From assembly GCF_009017415.1 (NCBI RefSeq), contig NC_092404.1, positions 992,001 through 1,056,000 of the forward strand: a DNA stretch of 64,000 bases, in the 5' to 3' direction. Under the pieces are notes generated by a model. It searched no databases, was not told where the DNA came from, and saw only the letters and a list, made by a program, of their open reading frames with translations. The translations under genes were made by a program, and so were the position numbers. The first letter of the stretch is position 1, and each line of letters begins with the position of its first letter. The stretch comes from Aspergillus flavus. Its lineage: Eukaryota > Ascomycota > Eurotiomycetes > Eurotiales > Aspergillaceae. Shown in pieces: positions 35,028 through 44,906 of the stretch.

Positions 35028-36287
35028 ATGGCTACCGTCACTGATACAGTTGCCTGCCAGGCACTCGTCCTACACGGCGCAAAGGATCTCCGAATGGTAT
35101 GATAACTCCAAAACTTCAAATGAAACTATATCTAACACTCTCGCCAGGGAACGAAGCCCGTCACTGCCCCCACCGGCTCCGAAGTCCAAGTCGCCATCCG
35201 CGCTACTGGTCTCTGCGGATCAGACCTTCACTACTACAACCACGGCCGCAATGGCGACTTTGTCGTTCGCGAGCCCTTCTGCCTGGGCCATGAGTCCTCT
35301 GGCGTCGTAACCGCCGTCGGACCGGAAGTCACCACCCTGCAAGTTGGCGACCGGGTCGCGCTTGAAGTCGGCCTGCCCTGCCGCAAGTGCGTCCTGTGCA
35401 AACAAGGCCGCTACAACATCTGCCCCGAAATGAAATTCCGGAGCAGCGCCAAAATCTTTCCCCATCTCGACGGCACCCTTATGGAACTCACCAACCACCC
35501 AGCCGAAATGTGCCACAAGCTCCCCGACTCAGTGTCCTTCGCCGGAGGTGCTCTCGTCGAGCCCCTGGCCGTCTGTCTACATGCCGTCCGGCGCTCGCAT
35601 CCCCCATCCAAGGAGGAAGTGCAATTGGCCGAGTCACTGGGCGACCAGTCTGCTGCTTTGATCTTTGGTGCTGGCGCCATCGGTCTGCTTTTGGCTGGTG
35701 CGCTTGCAACAGCTGAGAACTTCTCAAACATTGTCGTGGCAGATATCGACCCGGCACGCTTGGCCATCGCTGAGTCGCTTAACCTTGGTCTCAAGACTGC
35801 CCTCATCCCCAAGGCTGACCCTGCACACCCACCTCCAGCAAAGGATGCCCCTCACGCTGAGCAAACTGCCTATGCCTTGCAAAATGCCCAGCGTGTAGCT
35901 GCTACCTTGAAGGATACTATCGGCCTGACCTCCGGTTTCTCTCGTATCTATGAATGCACGGGTGTACCGGCCTGTGTGCAGGCGGGTATCTACGCCGCTG
36001 CTCCAGGTTCAGTTCTGGTGCAGATCGGTATGGGCAACCCCATTCAGACTCTTCCTGTGGGTGCGGCGGCTCTTCGGGAAGTCGATGTTATCGGTGTTTT
36101 CCGGTATGATGGACACGCGTACCCCGCTGCCATTGCATTGGTCGCAAGCGGCAAGTTCAACCGTGTTGAGGAGCTCGTTGTTACCCATCGGTTGCCGTTA
36201 GAACAGGGAGAGAGGGCGTTTGCATTGGCCGGAAAAGGTGTCGATGAGACTGGACGACCTGTTGTGAAGGTCGTCATTGAGAGCTAG
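35028..36287 (+). CDS. Zinc-dependent medium-chain dehydrogenase (sorbitol/L-idonate type)
   Basis: Two exons, 35028-35096 and 35148-36287, with a 51 bp intron; 402 residues. Catalytic zinc ligands are Cys46 (GLCGSD), His71 and Glu72 (GHES); structural zinc is held by Cys101, Cys104, Cys107 and Cys115. The cofactor motif is GAGAIGLLLAG, and VVADIDPARL follows with the acidic residue that favours NAD+. This pattern is that of the polyol dehydrogenase branch (sorbitol, xylitol, L-arabinitol and L-idonate 5-dehydrogenases) rather than ethanol dehydrogenases. The chain is about 40 residues longer than typical xylitol dehydrogenases, with an insert around PKADPAHPPPAKDAPH. It is divergently transcribed from a 2-keto acid reductase. 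Together with the KduD/IdnO-like SDR downstream this suggests L-idonate to 5-keto-D-gluconate oxidation, but another polyol substrate is possible. Confidence 0.9.
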
Positions 36288-36635
36288 AATCTTTTGGTCT
36301 TTTTTTCCCTTTCATTATTTTCTGAGTAATACCCGAGGTTTGACTTGAAGGTCGGTGTGGTTTTGTGGGGATAGAAAACTTATGAGATACCATGAAGAAA
36401 ACGGTGTACAGTAGATGAAATCCATCATGACAGAACTAGAGCGAGAGTGTGGAGGAGGGCATATGTATCGGCATCCTGGTGATGTTAGGAAAAATAATTT
36501 AATCTTTAACGTACAATAGAGGTACACAACTTGACACGTAAAGGCTATGAATTCTGCAAAATATAGCTTTCGATTAACCTATGGATCATCGTAGTCATTT
36601 CGTAAATGGGTGTATGATAGAACTATATATATACA
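36288..36635. other. 3'-3' intergenic region
   Basis: 348 bp between convergent dehydrogenase genes, AT-rich, no gene seen. Confidence 0.6.
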
Positions 36636-37516
36636 CTATTTCAATCCTCCTCCAAGCAGCAGACTTTGACCAGTCATGTAACCGGTCGTCACAAGCATAG
36701 TCACCACGTTGGCCACTTCATCCGGAAGACCCAGTCGGCCCAAAGGAATACCAGCGGCAACCTCAGGAATGGCCGCAGCGCTGGGGATCATACCGGTTTC
36801 ACCGATCATGGCAGGCGCAACATCATTGACACTAATATTGTATTCAGCTAGCCTCGTGGAAAGATTCTTCATCATTCCCGTCAGCCCCCCTTTGGAAGCA
36901 GCGTAGTCTGTGCGCAAGTTAGTGAACGTGGTCAATATTATTCTGAGTAAGAATGATCACATACGACATCCATTGATCCCACCTCCTTGGCCGGCAATAG
37001 AGGACATGAACACTATCCGACCCCATCGCTGACTCTTCATGTGCTCCACCACGCCCTTCACCAAAATGAACGAAGCACGTAGGTTCACATTGATGGTGTA
37101 ATCGAATTCTTCGAGGGAAATGTCCCAAACCTGTGGGACTCGCTTGCCGTATCCAGCATTGGAGACCAAGATGTCCGGTCGCTTGTTATGTTGTTGGTCA
37201 ATCTCCTCGAACATACGCTGTATTTCGTCCGCGGAAGACACGTCCACCTTATGGATTGAAACCCGGAGACTGTAGCTGTCTGAGTGTTTGGATTTGAGCT
37301 CTTCGGCGAGAGAAGATGTCGAAGACACATTCGTGGAATACGTCAAGGCAAGATGGACACCTTTCGCAGCTAGCTGGCGAGCACAAGCTGCCCCAATACT
37401 GAGCAATACTGAGTTAGACCGGTAATGACCCTTAGCAAGTTGCTCTAGAGTACCTACCCTCCAGAAGCTCCAGTAATCAGGGCCAATCGGCCACTGATGT
37501 CATTTTGTTGCTCCAT
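36636..37516 (-). CDS. Short-chain dehydrogenase/reductase (FabG-like)
   Basis: Three exons, 37516-37458, 37398-36965 and 36907-36636; introns 59 and 57 bp; 254 residues. The cofactor loop TGASGGIG spans the first intron, NAG appears in LVSNAGYG, catalytic Ser in MSSIAGQGG and the Tyr-x3-Lys pair as Y166AASK170, split by the second intron just before YAASK. It belongs to the classical SDR family, nearest in style to 3-oxoacyl-ACP reductase-like enzymes, a group that covers many sugar, alcohol and keto-acid reductases. The end (GQSLLLGGGLK) replaces the usual V-x-GG motif. It lies between the zinc dehydrogenase and the regulator, so it may act on the same pathway; no substrate can be assigned. 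Confidence 0.9.
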
Positions 37517-37846
37517 TGTGTTGACGACGTCCAAGTATGTGTTTCCTGGCTTCGGTACAAGTACGACAGGAAGAGGTTATGCGGAGCTCCTTCGTCCGGC
37601 GCATAATATTCCAGCGGGTCGGAGAATAGTCCGAGTGAGGGACGGACACATCGCGATCGGCTTCTGGTCAAAACCCCACATTCTCATCAGCCCCGCACCA
37701 GTAACGTGGGGGACAAACAACATTGGAACAATGACAGTACGTTCAGTTTTGGTTCCATTTCGATCTTCTATGTGGATGGCTCGCTTTTTCTCAATAAAGG
37801 AAAAATACCTTTCGGTTCCAATCCTGAATAACCATGACTTAGACAA
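37517..37846. other. Short intergenic region between SDR and regulator
   Basis: 330 bp containing the SDR promoter and the regulator 3' end. An 89-117 codon frame pair on both strands here looks fortuitous. Confidence 0.5.
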
Positions 37847-40256
37847 CTAGAACAGGAGGTTGGTCATATCTCCAGGCCAATTTGGCTGCCAGGCTTGGGA
37901 ACGGTCCTGCCCTGTCTGATACGGATCGGGGTTCTGGAACGAATCGAACGCCAATGTGTTCGCTCCGGGTAATTGGTCTCCCGAGACGTAGTCCCCAACT
38001 GCTTCAAGATCCAACCACGAGAAATCGTTCGCAGGGCTGAATTGCATATAATTACTTTGCTCAGGCAAGCGATGGGGTATAGTGCTACTCTGCACCTGGA
38101 AATCACTGCTCTGATGTGTTCCAGCCGGGGAGGCAATTGTCGCAGCCTTGGGCCTCCACAGGAGTTCCAGCAGCCGAGAATAACGTGAGCCGATATCATC
38201 CGGTCCAGCACTTGCTCGTTTCAATACGTCAGTTGTTCGTGTGACAAGATCGCGCACTTTTGTTTCCTCGCCATTTGGCATAACTCCAAACGATCGAGCC
38301 TTAAACTCGAATTAGCCCTGGCACAAGTGTTTCAAAGGGAAGCAGAGCAACTGTACCTTATATAGAAAAACAGCCGCATAAATTCCGTACAGATAAAACC
38401 TGAGAGGCATAAAGTGAAGATGCTTCTCTGGATGCACAAGGTCAACAAGAATTGTCAAGTAAGCCTTAGCGGCATCTACGGATTCATAGATAAACCTGGC
38501 ATCCTGCATCGATGCCACATCATTGAATGTTGATCTCAGATGTTCCCTTTGTGACTGATCGTTCTTTAACTTCGACACCATTGATTGGGAAATTGCAGCC
38601 TGGAACGCGAAAGCATTAGTATACAGCCTTAAATATTCGTATGAGAGTTGTAAGGTAGCTTGTATGGGCGTAGAACCTGCAACTTGTCAGTGATGGTTGG
38701 TTCGCATCGGGTCAGGGAAAACTCTCAACTTACAGGACAATGAACCCCAGAGTGACTTCCACCGCAAAATCGCGAGACGAAAATCATCCACGTATTTTAC
38801 ATAGTCCCCCATAAGCATCATTTGGTTGCTTGTCCGCATACCAGAGTAAAGCACGTCATGAACATTCCCGTAAAGTTGTGTTAGATCCAAGGTTGCTTGG
38901 AAGATTCTCGCGTAATCCTCATCTCCATCTTTGATAGGTTGTAAAGAAGGGAAATCTTGACTGACAAGGCCTGTCATTGGGCCAGGTCCACGAGACCAAA
39001 AAGCCCGTCCGATACGGACAGATATTAACCGATCCGAAATGTAGCAGCTGGTCCATGCTAGCCTTCTTCGGGCTTCCGTCTCCGTATCTCCCGAGGGATC
39101 ACCTCGGAAGGAGGTTCGATCCAAGCCTAGGAAATAACCTGACCGCAATGCCAGACCAACATGCATCCATGCGGCTCGATCCTCCTCACCACGACCAACG
39201 CGCTCGATACGCGGACGAAGACCCTGTGGTTCCCATTCGGCAAGTAGAAGAAGGGCCTCCACGGCCTCTACATCACAATCGGCACCAGCAGCTATTCCCG
39301 AAATCAATTCGTGCATATATTTTGAGCAGTATTCATGGATATCCGGTCGTTCGACTAAATCCTTCGATGCGATTGTAAGTACAGCAGTGAGCAGATGTTT
39401 CTCATTTGTAGCGAAGGAATCTAGCGCACTGCGGTTAAAATATTTCCGCGGTACCAAAGGGAGATATGGATGAAAATTTTCGGCGTATCGAGCCACCAAC
39501 TGCCATACTGTGCCCGGGTCTAAAGAGCGCGATTGCACTAGTCTGTAAGCCTTAATCCCACTGTTCGGTTGAAAGTCGGCTACAGTGCCATTTTGGAGAG
39601 CACCAAAGGAGAAGGCGCTGTGGGTTGTGCGCAGAGAATCAGTGTTCGTCTCAGGGGTAGGACCGTCATCACCTCTTTTGGCAATGCCTGTGAGACACTG
39701 CCAAGCATCAGATGGATTTCGCGGGACCGACCCAATAGATGCCGTATCTTCATCATCTACCGATATGGATGTCGCTGTTGTGGGATTAGGAGGCACAAAA
39801 ACAACCGGACCAGGGTATGAGGTATTTGTGGACTGGCGATTGTCTGAAGCTGTTGGGCTGATCGATTCGACAATAGATTCCCGTCGGCCTGAAAGAGTTG
39901 TATCCGGGGTGAAGTTCTTCATTTTGTTCTTGCGGATACGGCGCCCTCCACGGTTTGAACTCCCCAAAATACATTCGCGACCATCTCGGAGACACCGCTG
40001 GCATGGCGGTACTCCAGGATTGCCGTTACTATCTCTGTAGCCGTCGATTAGCTCATGAGAAGGGAATGCCGACTAAATAAAGCTAGTGGCAAGAATTACC
40101 GTGACTTCTCAAGGGGTGTACTTACAAATCGCATTTCGACTTTCGCTGCCTGCAATGCAAACAGGCTCTCGATACGCGCTTCAAATGGTCCGAGCGAGAT
40201 TTCGGCCGCGTCGCCGGTGTGCTTTCCGGCTGAGAGGATTGCTCTTCTTGTTCCAT
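37847..40256 (-). CDS. Zn2Cys6 transcription factor
   Basis: Four exons: 40256-40126, 40034-38734, 38676-38357 and 38299-37847; introns 91, 57 and 57 bp; 734 residues. The binuclear zinc cluster is split by the first intron: Cys32, Cys35 and Cys42 (ACLHCRQRKSKC) in exon 1, then Cys55, Cys58 and Cys65 (PPCQRCLRDGREC) in exon 2. Spacing C-x2-C-x6-C-x12-C-x2-C-x6-C fits the Gal4-type fungal family; the loop of 12 is at the long end. A basic stretch (RGGRRIRKNK) follows. The middle (about 170-500) has the fungal-specific regulatory region (YFNRSALDSFATNEKHLLTAVLTIASK, LALRSGYFLGLDR, RRRLAWTSCYISDR). The tail is acidic/Gln-rich, as in activation domains. It lies divergent to the KduD-like SDR and among enzymes of related chemistry, which suggests it is the local pathway regulator. 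An unspliced reading would lose the first half of the zinc cluster. Confidence 0.92.
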
Positions 40257-41476
40257 TTCTGCCCTTGGGACGAACAAAAATAGAAATGAAAATTTAAAAA
40301 AAATAAATAGACAAATTGTGGGATGAGGAGGATGGCGGAAAGAAAAATGTCCGACACAAAATTAGATGTAACACGTCAGAAGTGACATTTTCATGGACGC
40401 CGTGTTGGAGGCAGGTTTTGACAACGCGTCCAGACTCATCTATAGAACCTGAGTTCTACTCCCAGTAAGCCAAGCAAGAAGCCAATTGAGACAGGCTCAG
40501 GTTGAAATAAACTGTAGGATAGTGATTGGAAAATAGCTCCGCTGTTCTGGAGATCGACCGGTAAATTGTATTATCTTTGGGGTAATCTTGGAGGCGCTCG
40601 TGCTTTCCCCACACAGAAGGTTTTTCTGTATCGAAAATCCGTATTATGCAGCATGTATGGAATAAAGCATATCCCCCCGGCCCTGTATTCCAAATGGCAA
40701 ATTGTCAAGTCAACAGCCAAGATTGATCGGGATGTGTTGCATGTATGGCTAACAGCTTGGAGTTACTAGTTGGCCCACGGCTAAAGCTACGTACCGTTGC
40801 GGGTGTTTCAATACTTGGTTCCATACATACATGCATACATCTGTATTATGGTTTGTATAGTATTAAGTATGTAAGGAACAACAACGCCTGATGAACTTCC
40901 TTCATAGACTAACCTGAGAAGGTTTGAAATTATTTAGCTGAAGGCGATCATGAGATGCTTAATTTATCGTCTTTTTACTCATATCCTCCGTCAAGCAGTC
41001 TTGAAGTTGCTTCCACCTTGCCTATCTGGCAACGTATTATATAGGCTGTAGCTGATGTGAGATTAGCAAGTAAATCTATGTGACCTGGTCTCTCTTGGAG
41101 GATCCAAGAAAAGAATGAATGTTAACCGGTTCTTCTAGAGTCTCCATGAGCTAGTCTTCTCTCCATCAGAGTTCTATTGAGTCCTTGTCGCTCAATGGAC
41201 CTACGTGTTACCTTGTCTCTGGCCGTAGAATACGCCGGAGTTGATATCCCCAACGACAACTTTGGTAAGTCAGCTGCCTGTCCTAGAGACTTTCACTCAA
41301 TTGATGTTTAAATAGTTAACAGATAATTATCGCCACCACTGAAGTCTATCTATAGTGTGTTATAGTAGACCGCAACTAAGATCGAGTGTACATACATACA
41401 AAGCACTTAATGGTCCCGTAACAGTAATCATACATGGCACGTGCTTTCTGGATGCTTGGCGAGGATGGTTCAATTA

Positions 41477-41494
41477 CCGACTGCGGGGAGTCGG
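41477..41494. promoter_or_regulatory. Inverted repeat CCGAC-N8-GTCGG
   Basis: Perfect 5 bp inverted repeat with an 8 bp spacer, 247 bp upstream of the KduD-like SDR start. Zn2Cys6 dimers bind inverted CGG triplets with fixed spacers, and the same 5-mer is clustered in the other divergent promoter of the group, so this is a candidate operator. Confidence 0.45.
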
Positions 41495-41549
41495 CGTTTG
41501 ATCACCGTGCCGGCAATAGGAATATCCGTTTCAGGTAATGTATCTACTG

Positions 41550-41564
41550 CCCCGCACGTGGGGG
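41550..41564. promoter_or_regulatory. Paired CreA-type sites
   Basis: CCCCGC (550-555 of this kilobase) and GTGGGG (559-564) are both SYGGRG matches in opposite orientation, 3 bp apart, about 180 bp before the KduD-like start. Closely spaced pairs are the functional form of CreA sites in Aspergillus, so glucose repression is likely. Confidence 0.5.
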
Positions 41565-41740
41565 GACATTTATTATGAATGGAAGAAATCATCGCAAAGC
41601 AATACCAAGAGCAAAAGAAACTCTTTTATTATATCCCGAGGACTATCTTGGTTCATAGCACTTGAAGAGGAGCGAGAGCTAAGGACGAAAAGCGGACCAA
41701 TCTTACATCTCTGACTCTACTTGATACCACATCAATCATA

Positions 41741-42696
41741 ATGTCGGCTTCACTCTTTTCGCTAAGCGGAAAGACCGCTATTGTTACAGGAGGAACGAGA
41801 GGAATTGGACAGGCTATGGCTTTCGCGCTTGCAGAGGCTGGCGCTGATATCGTGCTGATTCAGGTACGTGCCCCCGTAGCTATTTTACGCCGTATGGCAC
41901 GCCACATTACTCAATAGGATGCTGACCTACGAGCGATACTAGAGAGACGAATCCAACACTTCCACCCGTGATGAGATCATCAGCCGCATTGGCCGGAAAG
42001 CCTGGATCCACGTAGCGGAGTTATCCAGTCGGGATGCAATTAAAGGGGTCATTCCGGCGTTAACTAGCCAAGGCCTGAAACCGGAGATTCTGTTAAACTG
42101 CGCTGGAATCCAAAGAAGGCACCCGAGCGAGCAATTCCCAGATGAGGACTGGGATGAGGTGAGCCTACCCCTTTTCTCCACGGAGCAGATGGTTTTGGTT
42201 CCTTTCCGCCGGATGAGAAAGCTAATGGCGGTTGTTGGTTACGTAGGTGATCCAAGTGAATCTGACATCGGTTTTTACACTATGCCGTGAATTCGGCGCC
42301 TACCTGTTGGCGCGAGATGCATCCGAGTTTCCGACTGGTCGTCGCGGATCTATTATCAATGTTGCTTCTCTCCTGTCGTTCCAGGGTGGCATCACTGTCC
42401 CTGCCTACGCAGCTTCCAAGGGAGGTATTTCCCAATTGACCAAGGCACTCTCGAATGAGTGGGTCTCCAAGGGCATTAACGTGAACGCTATCGCGCCCGG
42501 ATACATTGCAACGGATATGAACACGGCTCTGATCAATGATTCGAATCGTAACGCAGGTATAATGGCCAGGATTCCGGCTGGGAGATGGGGCAGCCCCGAC
42601 GACTTTAAGGGGGTGATCGTGTTCTTGGCTAGCCAGGCAAGCAGCTATGTCTCTGGAGAAGTTATCTGCGTGGACGGAGGTTGGATGGGACGGTAA
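41741..42696 (+). CDS. KduD/IdnO-like short-chain dehydrogenase (5-keto-D-gluconate reductase or 2-deoxy-gluconate 3-dehydrogenase type)
   Basis: Three exons, 41741-41863, 41943-42158 and 42247-42696; introns 79 and 88 bp; 262 residues. TGGTRGIG (16-23) binds the cofactor, NCAG follows strand 4, Ser154 (NVASLLSF) and Tyr167-x3-Lys171 (YAASK) are catalytic, and VDGGWMGR is the C-terminal signature shared by KduD and gluconate 5-dehydrogenases (bacterial IdnO/Gno). [26 protein letters not shown] is a near-diagnostic block of that branch. These enzymes interconvert keto-gluconates and gluconates with NAD(P)H in the cytosol. With the neighbouring idonate-type zinc dehydrogenase and 2-keto acid reductase it would close a route to D-gluconate. 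Substrate is inference. It is divergent to the Zn2Cys6 regulator. Confidence 0.92.
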
Positions 42697-44906
42697 ACAG
42701 GCATAGCTGAGAAAGCTCCGTATAGAGTAGGGTTCACATGTACATATTTTCGGAGCCCAAGCTCCGAAATTTTTCTTAATGATTGATAGGCCATGATTTC
42801 AACGTTCGAATCAAGAAAAAGATACCGCTCCACCGTTCCTACACCCACTTAATAGTTTCGATTGATATACCTTGTCAACAAGTTGTGTTGCCTTTGCCTT
42901 CGTTAGTCATGCCACGTTTTTAGCCATGTTCTGGATATATTACTGGCATGAGCTAGACTCCGATTAATATCTTCCGATAAGTTCAGGTCCGAGCGCTTAG
43001 GGAAACTATTGAATCTCCAGTGCCTTTCGGAGTGGATTAGCCTTATTAGCCTTATACCGGCAAAGTCTTTAGGCAATGGAAATCGAGATATTAAGCCTGG
43101 GATGGGCCTTCAATTTCAACGGTGTTCCTATTAGGTGAGAAAACTGTTTATTAATCGGGGCTGAATAGGAAAAATTCAGCCCAAGTCGCCGAAGTGGAAA
43201 AGCCCACCGTTGTCAAGAATAAAACCTGGGCAATAGCAGGGCAAATTAACATTGCCCAATATAGGGAATAGATTAAAAAGTCTTGGGACCCGTGACCACC
43301 ATGTGACTGTTGCCCACTCCGCCCATCAACAAAGACTGGATCGCGAATGCAACCATTGTTTCATTTTGAAGCACCCAAAACTATCTTGCCAGTCTTGGTT
43401 GACAGGAGCGAACTGCTTTTTCACGATGTGTATCCTGTCCACCTTCGCTATTTTCTACCTAACTTTGCCGGTGGGTCATCGATACTACCTACCGAGCAAG
43501 TTCTGGCCAATACGAGGCGCAGGTTCCCATTGACTTCGCGAAGCTGAAACGCACGCAATGCGCCTTCGTGATCAACTAGGTTCGAACACCTCACGAGAAG
43601 TGGCGAGACTCTTGGATTATATTAGCTGCAAGCCATGGAAGTAGTGGCTGGATGCCTTTCACCTACTCGGCGGCTATAGCCCACAGTTTATGCTATCGGT
43701 CGGATCCTATCAGCAAGGGTCCGTGGCCAAAATAGAGGACCCCATTCCTCGATGGTGAATGGACCAATTCGCCAAGTCGAAACAACGATCTCCTTCTCGT
43801 GGACTCCCTGCCGAAATAAGACCGCTTGACGCCTTCCTTAGCGCTGGGAAAAGAACCCTTCATTAGACCACGCCACTTTCGATTGCTAAAAAAATTCAGA
43901 GGGTCAGTTATTGGTCCTGATTTACCAACCAGCACCATGCAAGCTCAGATCCGCAGTGGTCTCCGTGATTGCCTTTTAAGGTGAAGATATTCCTAGTTCG
44001 CGGATCCTGATGTCAGGCAACTTTTCTTTACCGGCTTCAAAAGTCTACATTTCTTCTTTTTCGTCATTCTCTTCACTATCGCTCGATTTTTGGACGATTT
44101 CAGCTGGCTCTGATCGCACTTCCATTTCAACACATTCTCTTGTCGTCTGCTGGCACTAACACTCTTCTACATATTAAAATTGCTGGCAAGTTGGTCAGGG
44201 GCTCTTCCCCCTTTATCGTCTCCACCAACGATTCACTGCCGACACTTGGTCCGTTCGTATCGTAGCTGAAGAGCTTTGTCTTAGTCAATAGACACCCATT
44301 TGTTTCTCTCGCTCTTTTGAGATTTTTACTTATAAAACCCGCTCTTTATTTGTCGTCTGACGCTGAGCGTCTATTAGCCCCTTGCTGGATTCCTTGGTTT
44401 AGACTATGCATGTAGGAGGATGCGAGTAAGTAAATCTCGAAGGCTGGATAGCTGCTGGTATCAACTGACCGTGCATAAGATTTGAATTCACTGGAGAATC
44501 CAAAATATCTTTTGTCCAATTGAGATACAATCACTCTTGAAAGAGACATTTCTTTCAATTGCGGACAATTCGATTGTTGGAACAAACACTGAAAGCGATA
44601 GCCTGGTAACACCCGCGGTTTATCATCAATATAAGGATATTGTTGCATTCATTCGAGTGGCATTGTTTCTTATTACACCAATTTGGCGATACTCCATTGC
44701 TTCCAACGTCACTGAAGGGCTACTGCATTCCACTCGTTCCCCCGCCATCCAGCATTCTTTATCACGTCATATCCCATACGAGGGGTCTCACCATCGACAA
44801 TCCTTTATCACGCCCTTGATTCACGCTCGTTTTATCTAAACTTATTATAGTATCCCAACTTCAACGACCAGTCTTTACTCTGGGCCATAGGGAGCCCCAA
44901 CTTTCG
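42697..44906. other. Gene-free region upstream of the ferric reductase
   Basis: 2.2 kb. Frames of 60-100 codons on both strands show no recognisable content. The right end is the reductase promoter: TATAAAA at 44331-44337 would imply a leader of about 540 nt. Confidence 0.5.
42748..42769 (+). terminator. Hairpin in the 3' flank of the KduD-like gene
   Basis: Nine-base perfect stem (TTTCGGAGC / GCTCCGAAA) with a CCAA loop followed by a T-run, 52 bp after the stop codon. In a bacterium this would read as a terminator; in a fungal 3' UTR it is a stable hairpin of unknown role, perhaps aiding 3' end formation or mRNA stability. Confidence 0.4.

Larger units (their letters stand above)
40257..41740. 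other. Divergent promoter region of regulator and KduD-like SDR
   Basis: 1484 bp. Contains CCGAC at 40351-40355, an inverted CCGAC-N8-GTCGG (41477-41494) and a convergent pair of CreA-type words (41550-41564). A short open stretch with a good donor (41195-41264) might be a first exon or leader exon. CATA repeats occur near 40823-40845 and 41390-41402. Confidence 0.5.

Noticed and set aside
33027..42696. Secondary-metabolite gene cluster
   Set aside because: No PKS, NRPS, terpene cyclase, P450 or prenyltransferase in the neighbourhood; enzymes fit primary sugar-acid metabolism better.
43579..43587. GGTTCGAAC, resembling a tRNA T-loop
   Set aside because: The stem around it does not pair properly and no D-arm or acceptor stem is found upstream.
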